From Oceanobacillus profundus (lineage in GTDB: Bacteria; Bacillota; Bacilli; Bacillales; Amphibacillaceae), in NCBI RefSeq assembly GCF_003515705.1, contig NZ_QWEH01000001.1:248001-312000 (forward strand): a DNA stretch of 64,000 nucleotides, in the 5' to 3' direction. The position numbers and the translations under genes were made by a program. This document shows, piece by piece, positions 1-8,033 of the stretch (position 1 is the stretch's first letter; each line of letters opens with the position of its first letter). The notes under the pieces are model-generated. The model was not told where the DNA came from. It made no database searches and was given only the letters and a program-made list of their open reading frames with translations.

Positions 1-93
1 GGTGAGCATCGTAACGGACGTAAGAGCCCATATAAGAATAGTAACTCCAAAGGTGGAGGAGCTCCAAATGAATATGTGACGGATAAAGAATAA
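1..93 (+). CDS. C-terminal tail of an unidentified protein (partial)
   Basis: An open frame runs from the first base to a TAA at 91-93 and gives about 30 residues, rich in Gly, Asn, Ser and Lys and ending in EYVTDKE. A hydrophilic, glycine-rich tail like this is common at the end of class A penicillin-binding proteins, and in Bacillus subtilis pbpA lies directly upstream of the pst operon. That placement is the only support for a PBP identity; no catalytic motif is inside the window. A strong hairpin follows at once, so the gene ends here and pst is a separate unit. Confidence 0.4.
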   Translation, partial: GEHRNGRKSPYKNSNSKGGGAPNEYVTDKE

Positions 94-131
94 AGCAAAT
101 GCGGATCAGTTATATCGGATCCGCATTTGCT
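94..131 (+). terminator. Hairpin terminator after the upstream gene
   Basis: Perfect 14-bp inverted repeat (94-107 with 118-131, arms AGCAAATGCGGATC and its complement) around a 10-nt loop, starting on the base after the stop codon. The U-tract is weak (TTGCTTA), so termination may be partial. Confidence 0.7.
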
Positions 132-261
132 TACCAAGTATGTAGATGATAATTAAGATATTTACAATTGGAATAGTACCTATAATCGAATTCTGTAGGT
201 TATCAAAGCTAGAGCTCAACTTATGTCTATTCCAAATATGCTTTACGACAATATCTTTAAA

Positions 262-315
262 TTTACATAACCTTTACATTTGGCTCATACTTCCTTAACA
301 TTCACACCTTATACT
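262..315 (+). promoter_or_regulatory. PhoP (Pho box) direct repeats and -10 of the pst promoter
   Basis: TTTACA (262-267), TTTACA (273-278), CTCATA (284-289) and TTAACA (295-300) recur at exactly 11-bp spacing. This is the layout of PhoP boxes in Bacillus (TTAACA-like hexamers separated by about 5 bp). A good -10, TATACT, lies at 310-315 and no independent -35 is evident, as expected for PhoP-activated promoters. Phosphate-starvation induction of the pst operon is inferred from this. Confidence 0.8.
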
Positions 316-378
316 AGCAACTGAGGGCAAAAAGCCTCACAAAAATAAAGCATTCATTCAGGGGAGGACAATTTTACT

Positions 379-1368
379 ATGAAGTTCAAAAAGTACCTAA
401 TGTTTCTACTTGTTGCAGCATTAGCAGTTGTGCTTGTAGCTTGTGGAGGAGAAACAGATGAAGGTAACACAGAAGAAACAGATAACTCTTCAGGAGAAAC
501 AGAAGGATCTGATGATGCAGCTGAATTAGAAGGCAGTGTAGTAATTGATGGTTCTGGAACAGTTTATCCATTAATGCAAAGAATTGCTGAAGAATATATG
601 GTAAATGAACAGCAAGGCGTATCTGTTGAAGTTAGCCGTGCCGGTACAGGTGCTGGATTTGATAGGTTTTTAGCAGAAGACGGAACAGATTTCAACGATG
701 CTTCCCGTCTAATTAAAGAAGAAGAGCAAGCGAAAGCAGAAGAGCTTGGTTTTGAACCATTCGAAATGAAACTTGCATTAGACGGATTAACAATTGTTGT
801 ACACCCAGATAATGATTTTGCAACTGAATTAACTGCTGAGGAAGTACAAGGTATTTTCCTTGGAGAATATACAAACTGGTCTGATATTAATTCAGATTGG
901 CCAGATGAGAAAATTAACACGTATGGACCAAATGAAAACCATGGAACATATGAATTCTTTTATGAAAGCATTCTTGAGGAACAAGATCTAGTAGGTGACA
1001 TTGATCTTCAACAAGATTATTCAACACTAGTTACATTAGTTTCTGAAGATACAAATGCAATTGGATTCTTTGGATTTGGATACTATGCTAGCAACCAAGA
1101 TAGCTTACAAGCAGTTGGAATCGACTTTGGCGAAGGTGCAGTAACACCATCTCTTGACACAATCGGTGAGAGTGGTCCATATGCTGATTACACACGTCCG
1201 GTATTCACATATTTAAATCCGAACATGGCAGCAGAAAAACCACAAGTAGCAGATTATGCACGTTATGTATTGGAAAGCACAAATGATTTTGCTGGTGAAA
1301 CAGGATTCGCTCCACTTCCAGAAGATGAGATCCAATCACAATTAGAAGCTTTAGAAGCGCTACAATAA
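379..1368 (+). CDS. pstS: Phosphate ABC transporter substrate-binding lipoprotein PstS
   Basis: Extracellular phosphate-binding lipoprotein of the high-affinity Pst system. Residues 1-22 form a lipoprotein signal peptide (KFKK n-region, hydrophobic core, lipobox LVAC with Cys22 as lipidation site). An acidic, low-complexity linker (about residues 23-50) is followed by the PBP-like fold with the phosphate-loop segment IDGSGTVYPL and the downstream SRAGTGAGFDRF segment typical of PstS. The length of 329 aa is normal. ATG 379 follows GGGGAGG at 361-367. It is the first gene of a pstS-C-A-B operon and lies behind Pho boxes. A hairpin after its stop may favour high pstS mRNA levels over the downstream genes. 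Confidence 0.95.
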   Translation: MKFKKYLMFLLVAALAVVLVACGGETDEGNTEETDNSSGETEGSDDAAELEGSVVIDGSGTVYPLMQRIAEEYMVNEQQGVSVEVSRAGTGAGFDRFLAEDGTDFNDASRLIKEEEQAKAEELGFEPFEMKLALDGLTIVVHPDNDFATELTAEEVQGIFLGEYTNWSDINSDWPDEKINTYGPNENHGTYEFFYESILEEQDLVGDIDLQQDYSTLVTLVSEDTNAIGFFGFGYYASNQDSLQAVGIDFGEGAVTPSLDTIGESGPYADYTRPVFTYLNPNMAAEKPQVADYARYVLESTNDFAGETGFAPLPEDEIQSQLEALEALQ

Positions 1369-1428
1369 ACGCGATAGAGGCACTATTTTAAGCAAAACAC
1401 CTATATCAAAATTTGACATATGACTCTA

Positions 1429-1464
1429 AATAAGATGAGGGCAGAATCAAGCTCTCATCTTATT
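1429..1464 (+). other. Intercistronic hairpin between pstS and pstC
   Basis: An 11-bp perfect inverted repeat (AATAAGATGAG at 1429-1439, complement at 1454-1464) with a 14-nt loop and no real U-tract. It is better read as an mRNA-stabilising or attenuating element than as a full terminator. A comparable stem-loop after pstS is known in B. subtilis and accounts for excess pstS transcript there. Confidence 0.6.
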
Positions 1465-1505
1465 GTGAGCTATAAGCGTAAGCGCTGGAAGGAGTGCACG
1501 AGGTA

Positions 1506-2462
1506 ATGCCGACAAACAGCGGTAATCATAAACAGAACGCTGTGAATGTTAGAGAAATGATTGAAGAAAAAAGAAGTTCGAGAAGTATCTCTAATATAAC
1601 AGAAAAATTAATTCCAACGATTTTATTTATTATAGCTAGCATTTCAATTCTAACTACTATTGGAATTATTTATACTCTATTATCCGAGGCAATTGAGTTT
1701 TTTAAAATTGTTCCAATCTGGGAATTTTTCACTGGAACTGTACTCAAGCCACTTAGTCAAAATCCTGAATTCGGTGTGCTGCCACTTATAAATGGGACGA
1801 TTATTTCATCACTAATTGCGATGCTTGTAGCTGGTCCAATTGGTATTATGTCAGCTGTTTATTTAAGTGAGTATGCATCAGATAAAGTACGTAGAATATT
1901 AAAACCTTTACTAGAAGTTCTTGCTGGTATTCCAACTATTGTGTACGGTTTTTTTGCGTTTACCTTTGTAACACCAATCATTCGTTCGATTTTTCCCGAA
2001 GTAGGAGCAACAAATATCCTTAGTCCAGGAATTGTGATGGGGATTATGATTATACCAATGATTGCATCCTTATCAGAAGATGCAATGACTTCTGTCCCTA
2101 ATGCGATGCGTGAAGGTTCTTTAGCCATGGGGGCTACAAAACTTGAAACAACATTTAAAGTAGTAATTCCGGCTGCATTTTCTGGAATTATTGCATCCTT
2201 TGTGCTTGGAATATCACGTGCAATTGGTGAAACGATGATCGTAACCATTGCGAGTGGTAGCTCCAAAAACTTTACTTTTGACATTACTCAATCTATGCAG
2301 ACGATGACTGCATATATTGTTGAAGTTTCTGGTGGTGAAGCGGCTGCTGGAACGACTATATATTACAGCTTATACGCTGTTGCATTAACGCTGTTTGTTT
2401 TTACGCTTATCATGAATCTACTTGCAAGATATGTCTCTCGTAAGTTTAGGGAGGAATATTAA
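1506..2462 (+). CDS. pstC: Phosphate ABC transporter permease PstC
   Basis: Inner-membrane permease that forms the Pst channel together with PstA. It has about six hydrophobic segments. The cytoplasmic loop that contacts PstB (EDAMTSVPNAMREGSLAMGATKLET) and the following SRAIGETMIV segment are diagnostic for PstC. ATG 1506 gives 318 aa. GTG 1494 in the same frame is less likely because it directly abuts the AAGGAG at 1488-1493. pstA follows after 2 bp, so the genes are co-transcribed and probably translationally coupled. Confidence 0.93.
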   Translation: MPTNSGNHKQNAVNVREMIEEKRSSRSISNITEKLIPTILFIIASISILTTIGIIYTLLSEAIEFFKIVPIWEFFTGTVLKPLSQNPEFGVLPLINGTIISSLIAMLVAGPIGIMSAVYLSEYASDKVRRILKPLLEVLAGIPTIVYGFFAFTFVTPIIRSIFPEVGATNILSPGIVMGIMIIPMIASLSEDAMTSVPNAMREGSLAMGATKLETTFKVVIPAAFSGIIASFVLGISRAIGETMIVTIASGSSKNFTFDITQSMQTMTAYIVEVSGGEAAAGTTIYYSLYAVALTLFVFTLIMNLLARYVSRKFREEY

Positions 2463-2464
2463 AA

Positions 2465-3349
2465 ATGAACCAAGTAAATACAAAGAAAATGGAAAAAAGA
2501 ATGCATGCACGTATTCAGAAGAATAATCTTTTAAAAATAGTCTTTTTACTAGCGACATTATTCGGTCTTGCTGTATTAGCTATTTTACTCGTACGAGTCA
2601 TTACACAAGGTGCAGCCTGGTTGGATTGGGATTTTATCACAGGAAGACTATCAACAAGTGCTGATCGTGCAGGAATTATGGGTGCCATTCTTGGGACAGT
2701 ATGGCTAATGATTGTCGTCATACCAGTTACATTAATCATCGGTGTTGGCTCTGCAATTTATCTAGAGCTCTATGCAAAAAAAGGAAGGATTCAATCCTTT
2801 ATTCAGACGAATATTTCAAACTTAGCTGGGGTACCGTCTATTGTGTATGGTCTACTGGGATTAACGATTTTTTCAAGAGCTATGGGCTTAGGAAATGCAG
2901 TGTTAGCTGGTGGTCTCACGTTATCCCTACTGGTTTTACCAATTTTGATTGTTTCTTCACAGGAGGCAATTCGTGCAGTACCGAAGTATTTAGCAGAAGC
3001 ATCTTATGGAATGGGAGCAACAAAGTGGCAAACCATTAAAAATGTCATATTGCCTGCTTCTATACCAAGTATCCTTACTGGTGCTATTTTGTCACTATCC
3101 CGTGCAATTGGAGAAACAGCACCATTAACTGTATTAGGAATTCCGGCATTTCTTCTCCCATTCCCAGAAGGTGTGTTTGATACATTTACAGCATTACCAA
3201 TGCAAATTTATTATTGGACGCTTGATTCTTCATTGGTTAAGGAATATGCCTATTTAGCTGCAGCAACTATTATCGTTCTATTGGTATTATTGTTCATATT
3301 AAATTCGGTAGCTATTTTCATTCGAAATAAGTTCCAACAACGATATTAA
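2465..3349 (+). CDS. pstA: Phosphate ABC transporter permease PstA
   Basis: Second permease of the Pst importer, 294 aa, with about six membrane segments. The EAA-type loop (QEAIRAVPKYLAEASYGMGATKWQT) and the SRAIGETAPL segment mark the family. ATG 2465 is preceded by GGGAGGAA at 2449-2456 inside the end of pstC. The hydrophilic N-terminal 25 residues are cytoplasmic by the positive-inside rule. pstB starts 52 bp downstream. Confidence 0.93.
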   Translation: MNQVNTKKMEKRMHARIQKNNLLKIVFLLATLFGLAVLAILLVRVITQGAAWLDWDFITGRLSTSADRAGIMGAILGTVWLMIVVIPVTLIIGVGSAIYLELYAKKGRIQSFIQTNISNLAGVPSIVYGLLGLTIFSRAMGLGNAVLAGGLTLSLLVLPILIVSSQEAIRAVPKYLAEASYGMGATKWQTIKNVILPASIPSILTGAILSLSRAIGETAPLTVLGIPAFLLPFPEGVFDTFTALPMQIYYWTLDSSLVKEYAYLAAATIIVLLVLLFILNSVAIFIRNKFQQRY

Positions 3350-3401
3350 CGGTTATTTTATTTGATATGACACGCTTAACCTAGATTTAAAGGAGTTGAA
3401 A

Positions 3402-4241
3402 ATGATGAGTCCATCATCAGTGAAAAGTAAAAGAACGGTTAAAATTAATCCAGAAGCAGTTGCTTCTAAAGAGCCTGAATCCGAAGGTAAAGTGGTTTAT
3501 GATACAAAGGAATTAAACCTTTGGTATACCGATACACACGCATTAAAAGATGTTAATTTATCTTTCCGTGAAAAGGAAGTAACAGCGATTATTGGACCAT
3601 CTGGTTGTGGGAAATCAACCTACATTAAAACGTTAAATCGGATGGTTGAGCTTGTTCCAGGTGTACGGACGACAGGAGAGATAACGTATAAAGGGAAAAA
3701 TATCCTTGAACGTTCGTTTAAAGTAGAGGATTTGAGAACAAAGGTAGGAATGGTATTCCAAAAGCCAAATCCTTTCCCGAAATCAATTTATGAAAACATC
3801 GTTTATGGACCTAAAATTCACGGGATTCGTAATAAAAAAGTGTTGGATGAAATTGTTGAGCGCAGTCTGCGCGGAGCGTATATTTGGGACGAAGTAAAGG
3901 ATCGTCTCAATGAAAATGCATACGGTCTATCAGGTGGTCAGCAGCAACGTTTATGTATCGCGCGTTGTTTAGCAATCGAACCAGAAGTTATTTTAATGGA
4001 CGAGCCTACGTCAGCACTTGATCCAAAGTCAACGTTACGAATTGAAGAATTGGTACAAGAGCTTAAAAAAGAATACTCAATTATTATTGTTACCCATAAT
4101 ATGCAGCAAGCAGCACGTATTTCGGATAAAACGGCATTCTTCCTTAATGGAGAGGTTATTGAATTCGACGAAACAAATACGATTTTCACAAATCCGGCAG
4201 ATAGCAGAACGGAAGACTATATATCTGGAAGATTTGGATAA
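3402..4241 (+). CDS. pstB: Phosphate ABC transporter ATP-binding protein PstB
   Basis: ATPase that drives the Pst phosphate importer. It carries Walker [10 protein letters not shown], the Q-loop in [17 protein letters not shown] (a PstB hallmark), signature LSGGQQQR, Walker [12 protein letters not shown] and the switch His in [11 protein letters not shown] 3402 lies 6 nt after AAGGAG (3390-3395); TTG 3396 is in frame but has no spacing. The product is 279 aa, with an N-terminal extension of about 30 residues before the first beta strand. Only one pstB is present, whereas B. subtilis has two. No phoU follows within the window, so phosphate signalling to PhoR must use another locus. Confidence 0.95.
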   Translation: MMSPSSVKSKRTVKINPEAVASKEPESEGKVVYDTKELNLWYTDTHALKDVNLSFREKEVTAIIGPSGCGKSTYIKTLNRMVELVPGVRTTGEITYKGKNILERSFKVEDLRTKVGMVFQKPNPFPKSIYENIVYGPKIHGIRNKKVLDEIVERSLRGAYIWDEVKDRLNENAYGLSGGQQQRLCIARCLAIEPEVILMDEPTSALDPKSTLRIEELVQELKKEYSIIIVTHNMQQAARISDKTAFFLNGEVIEFDETNTIFTNPADSRTEDYISGRFG

Positions 4242-4276
4242 GCTGTTTTTGATTGAATTATTTTTTAAATATAGAA

Positions 4277-4328
4277 AAGTCTCCTGATTGTTCGAGGTAT
4301 ATTTGAACATCAATAGGAGGCTTTTTTT
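4277..4328 (+). terminator. Rho-independent terminator of the pst operon
   Basis: Imperfect hairpin pairing AAGTCTCCT (4277-4285) with AGGAGGCTT and interior complementarity (TGTTCGA with TTTGAACA), followed by seven T at 4322-4328. Confidence 0.75.
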
Positions 4329-4558
4329 ACTTTAATTCGATTGTATCCTGCTATATTTAAATATAACAAAATATTTAAAAAATAGTAAACAAACGCAATA
4401 GCTAGAAATACGGAGAATTATTAAGATAGTCGCTTTATAAACTTTGTAAAATAAAAATTGTATAGATTTTTCGTTCTGTATGGACTTATATGCTGTTTTC
4501 TATTATTTCTTTATTTCCCTATACTTATATAGTATTCAACACGGAGGTGCTTTAAAAA
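4329..4558 (+). promoter_or_regulatory. AT-rich leader of the opuC-like operon with a candidate operator at 4521-4535
   Basis: No gene is visible here. Near its end a short inverted repeat, ATACT-TATAT-AGTAT (4521-4535), coincides with two possible -10 elements (TATACT 4520-4525, TATAGT 4529-4534). It lies just upstream of the Shine-Dalgarno of the next gene. It could be an operator for the GbsR-type regulator encoded at 9855, but nothing in the sequence proves this. Confidence 0.35.
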
Positions 4559-5713
4559 ATGTTAGAGTTTCATGATGTTACAAAGCGATATGGTAATGGT
4601 AAGCCAGCTGTTAACAATTTGAATTTAACAATTGAAAAGGGCGAATTTGTTTGTTTTATCGGTCCAAGCGGCTGTGGTAAAACCACAACAATGAAAATGG
4701 TAAACCGTTTAATTGACGTAACGGAAGGAGCCATTTTGGTTGATGGTAAAAATATAAAGGAGCAGGACCCTGTCGAACTGCGTAGGTCCATAGGGTATGT
4801 GATTCAGCAAATTGGATTGATGCCACATATGACAATTAGAGAAAATATTGTGCTTGTAGGTACTTTACTCAAATGGAGAAAAGAGAAAAAAGATGAACGT
4901 GCACGTGAGCTAATCAAGCTAGTAAATTTACCTGAAGAATATCTTGATAAATATCCACATGAATTAAGTGGAGGGCAACAACAGCGAATTGGTGTATTAC
5001 GTGCGCTTGCTGCGAATCCCCCATTGATATTAATGGATGAGCCGTTTGGAGCGCTTGATCCGATTACAAGGGATGCCTTACAAGAAGAATTTAAAAAGTT
5101 GCAAAGAGAATTAAATAAAACCATTGTTTTTGTCACACATGATATGGACGAGGCATTAAAGCTTGGCGATCGGATTGTTATTATGAAAGATGGAGAGATT
5201 GTTCAGGTTGATACACCAGAGGAGATTCTCAGAAATCCAGCAAATGAATTTGTGGAAGAATTCCTTGGAAAAGATCGTTTAATTCAAGGTCGGCCTGATG
5301 TTACGACGGTCGGGCAAATTATGAACAGTACTCCAATTACCGTAAAAATCGGTACCACTTTAAAAGCCGCCATTACAAAAATGCGAGATGAACGAGTTGA
5401 TTCCCTCCTTATTACGGATTCAGATAATGTTTTAAGAGGATTTTTAGATATTGAATCCATTAACAACAATTACAAAAAGGCAAGTACTGTGGAGGAAGTA
5501 ATGGAAACGGACATTTATTCTGTATCTCAGGACAGTCTATTACGTGATGCAATTCACAAGATACTCAGACGAGGAGCACAGTATGTTCCTATTGTGGACG
5601 AAGGTCACCGTTTAGTGGGAATTGTCACACGCGCAACACTTGCAACCCTCGTTTATGACACGATTTGGGGCGATGGAACAGAATTTGAAGAAATCGTAGC
5701 ACATGCAGAGTAG
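4559..5713 (+). CDS. opuCA: Quaternary-amine ABC transporter ATP-binding protein with CBS domains (OpuCA-like)
   Basis: ATPase of an osmoprotectant importer for betaine, carnitine or choline. The N-terminal ABC domain has Walker A GPSGCGKTT (residues 35-43), signature [10 protein letters not shown] and Walker B LILMDEPFGALDP. Two C-terminal CBS motifs (about residues 255-375) sense ionic strength in the OpuA/OpuC family. 384 aa matches OpuCA. ATG 4559 follows a GGAGGTG. It heads a tight ATPase-permease-lipoprotein-permease order identical to opuCABCD. The carnitine-degrading enzymes immediately downstream suggest that carnitine or acyl-carnitine is the main substrate; this is inference. Confidence 0.9.
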   Translation: MLEFHDVTKRYGNGKPAVNNLNLTIEKGEFVCFIGPSGCGKTTTMKMVNRLIDVTEGAILVDGKNIKEQDPVELRRSIGYVIQQIGLMPHMTIRENIVLVGTLLKWRKEKKDERARELIKLVNLPEEYLDKYPHELSGGQQQRIGVLRALAANPPLILMDEPFGALDPITRDALQEEFKKLQRELNKTIVFVTHDMDEALKLGDRIVIMKDGEIVQVDTPEEILRNPANEFVEEFLGKDRLIQGRPDVTTVGQIMNSTPITVKIGTTLKAAITKMRDERVDSLLITDSDNVLRGFLDIESINNNYKKASTVEEVMETDIYSVSQDSLLRDAIHKILRRGAQYVPIVDEGHRLVGIVTRATLATLVYDTIWGDGTEFEEIVAHAE

Positions 5714-5726
5714 GAGGTTGGAGTAG

Positions 5727-6371
5727 ATGATGGATTTTTTTGCTACACATGGGAATGAACTAATAATTAAATCATGGGAACATTTGTATATTTCTGTTGC
5801 AGCCATCTTACTTGGAGTGTTAGTTGCGATACCCCTTGGGATCCTGCTTTCTAGAGCACCAAACTTCGCTGATCGATTTATTTCGTTTGTTGGTATTCTG
5901 CAAACCATTCCAAGTCTTGCGATCCTTGCATTTTTTATACCGATTTTAGGTGTTGGAAAACTACCTGCCATTATTGCATTGTTTTTCTATTCGTTACTAC
6001 CAATTTTACGTAATACGTACATCGGTATTCGGGATGTTAATCCTGGGGTTGTTGAAGCTGGGAAGGGCATGGGAATGAGTGCTTTGCAATCGATTATAAA
6101 AGTAGAATTTCCAATGGCACTTCCAGTAATTATGGCTGGTGTTCGTCTATCAACGGTTTATTTGATCGGTTGGGCAACATTGGCAGCATTTATCGGTGGT
6201 GGCGGTCTTGGCGACTTTATCTTTGATGGCTTAAACCTTTATCAGCCTTCCTTAATTATTGCAGGTACAGTACCAGCGACTATTCTTGCTTTAATTGCAG
6301 ATCGCTTGCTGGCCAATTTAGAAAATCGAATGACGCCAGAGGGGCTGAAGGATTCGTATGAAACAGTATAA
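5727..6371 (+). CDS. opuCB: Quaternary-amine ABC transporter permease (OpuCB-like)
   Basis: Membrane permease of 214 aa with about five hydrophobic segments and the EAA-like coupling loop VNPGVVEAGKGMGMSALQSI. The following stretch with a GGGGLGDFIF motif is characteristic of OpuCB/OpuCD permeases. ATG 5727 is preceded by AGGAGG (5712-5717) and starts 14 bp after opuCA. It is one half of the heteromeric channel, paired with the product of 7320-7982. Confidence 0.88.
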   Translation: MMDFFATHGNELIIKSWEHLYISVAAILLGVLVAIPLGILLSRAPNFADRFISFVGILQTIPSLAILAFFIPILGVGKLPAIIALFFYSLLPILRNTYIGIRDVNPGVVEAGKGMGMSALQSIIKVEFPMALPVIMAGVRLSTVYLIGWATLAAFIGGGGLGDFIFDGLNLYQPSLIIAGTVPATILALIADRLLANLENRMTPEGLKDSYETV

Positions 6372-6385
6372 GCTTGGAGGTGAAC

Positions 6386-7318
6386 ATGTTGAAAAAAACA
6401 TTACTTAAAGGAAGTATGGTTTTGCTTTTGCTTGTGGTGCTTGCAGGCTGTTCCTTGCCAGGCCTTGCAAGTACGACAAAAGAGACGATAAAAATAGGTG
6501 CCCTAGGTACATCTGAATCACAAATTTTAGCTGAACTGTTATCGATTATGATTGAACGGGAAACAGATGCCAGTACCGAACTTGTGACACATCTTGGATC
6601 ATCGATTGTTCAACACCAAGGGATGTTAAGAGGCGACCTTGATATAACAAGTACACGTTATACGGGAACAGACCTATCTGGCGCACTTGGCATGGACCCG
6701 ATTACCGATCCAGAGAAAGCGCTGGACATTGTAACAAAGGAATTTCAGGACCAATTTAATGAAACATGGGCAGCGCCTTATGGTTTTGAAAACAGCTATT
6801 CTGTTGCTGTGACAACAGAATTTGCCGAGGAACATAACATTGAAACCATTTCTGATCTCGAACCTTTCGCGGATGACCTGCGTTTTGGCGTAGATAATGC
6901 ATGGGTCAATCGCAAAGGGGATGGATATGATGGGTTTCAGGAAACCTATTTTTCGTTTGGTCATGTTTTCCCAATGAATATTGGTCTTGTGTATCAGGCG
7001 GCAGCTACTGGTCATATGGATGTTGTGCTGGCTTATTCTTCAGACGGGAGAATTAAGGAATTTGATTTAAAAGTTCTTGAGGATGATCTGCGATTCTTCC
7101 CGCCATATGATGCTTCTGCCGTAATTGATAATGAGACTTTGGAGAATTACCCAGAGATTGCAGCAATTACAGAACGTTTGCATGGACAAATTTCTACAGA
7201 AACGATGCAGGAATTAAATTATAAAGCGGATGTTCAACTAATGAGTCCGCAAAAAGTTGCCATGGAATTTCTAGAAGCCAATAACTTCTTTGAGGATATG
7301 GAGAAAGGGGAGAAGTAA
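6386..7318 (+). CDS. opuCC: Quaternary-amine ABC transporter substrate-binding lipoprotein (OpuCC-like)
   Basis: Membrane-anchored binding protein of 310 aa. The signal peptide ends in lipobox VLAGC. The body is an OpuAC/OpuCC-type glycine-betaine-binding fold (GALGTSESQILAELL near the N-terminus, DITSTRYTGTDLSGAL, then PYGFENSYSVAV). ATG 6386 follows GGAGG 6376-6380; the in-frame TTG 6374 overlaps that ribosome site and is rejected. Several aromatic residues (Tyr, Phe, Trp) in the central part could build the aromatic cage that binds trimethylammonium groups. Ligand identity (carnitine, betaine or choline) cannot be read directly from the sequence. Confidence 0.88.
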   Translation: MLKKTLLKGSMVLLLLVVLAGCSLPGLASTTKETIKIGALGTSESQILAELLSIMIERETDASTELVTHLGSSIVQHQGMLRGDLDITSTRYTGTDLSGALGMDPITDPEKALDIVTKEFQDQFNETWAAPYGFENSYSVAVTTEFAEEHNIETISDLEPFADDLRFGVDNAWVNRKGDGYDGFQETYFSFGHVFPMNIGLVYQAAATGHMDVVLAYSSDGRIKEFDLKVLEDDLRFFPPYDASAVIDNETLENYPEIAAITERLHGQISTETMQELNYKADVQLMSPQKVAMEFLEANNFFEDMEKGEK

Positions 7319-7319
7319 T

Positions 7320-7982
7320 ATGAATACATTGGAACAATTGGTGCAATATGTGACCCAAAATGGTGGGTATATATGGGTGCAGTTTTACAGACATTTTCTA
7401 ATGGCAGCGTATGGTGTTCTATTTGCCGCAATTATTTCGATTCCTTTAGGTATCCTTATTGCAAAGTACGGGAAATTGAGTAGCTGGGTACTGGCACTTG
7501 GAAGTATTATTCAAACGATTCCTGCCTTAGGAGCGATGGCTGTCATTATGATTGTCATGGGACTTGGCACCAATACGGTAATTGTTACATTAATGCTGTA
7601 TTCAATACTGCCGATTGTGCAAAACACCTATGTCGGGATGAAGGATGTTGATAAAACGGTTATTGAAGCAGGCTTTGCTTCTGGGATGACTCGGTTTCAA
7701 CTATTACGAATGGTCGAGCTTCCTCTTGCAATTAGTGTCATTATGGCAGGGTTACGGACAGCGCTTGTTATTGGGATTGGAATTGCTGCAATTGGTGCAT
7801 TTGTCGGAGCAGGAGGCTTAGGGTCCATCATCCTCACGGGAACGAATGCAACGGATGGAACAGCTATTATTCTAGCTGGTGCAATTCCTACAGCATTGAT
7901 GGCCATTATCGCTGATTTAATTATGGGTTGGATTGAACGGAAACTTCAACCAATAAAGTCTTCAAAATCGAGCGCAGCATAA
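7320..7982 (+). CDS. opuCD: Quaternary-amine ABC transporter permease (OpuCD-like)
   Basis: Second permease, 220 aa, closely similar in layout to the product of 5727-6371: a coupling loop MKDVDKTVIEAGFASGMT, then a glycine-rich FVGAGGLGSIIL segment. ATG 7320 begins 1 nt after the opuCC stop, with AAAGGGGAG upstream, so translation is coupled. A longer in-frame reading from 7290 overlaps the preceding gene and has no suitable ribosome site. This gene completes the four-component importer; the hydrolase gene follows after about 50 bp and is probably in the same transcript. Confidence 0.88.
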   Translation: MNTLEQLVQYVTQNGGYIWVQFYRHFLMAAYGVLFAAIISIPLGILIAKYGKLSSWVLALGSIIQTIPALGAMAVIMIVMGLGTNTVIVTLMLYSILPIVQNTYVGMKDVDKTVIEAGFASGMTRFQLLRMVELPLAISVIMAGLRTALVIGIGIAAIGAFVGAGGLGSIILTGTNATDGTAIILAGAIPTALMAIIADLIMGWIERKLQPIKSSKSSAA

Positions 7983-8033
7983 AAGGTAAAAAAATAGAGT
8001 TTGCTTCTTAATCTATCATTAGAGGTGATTGTC

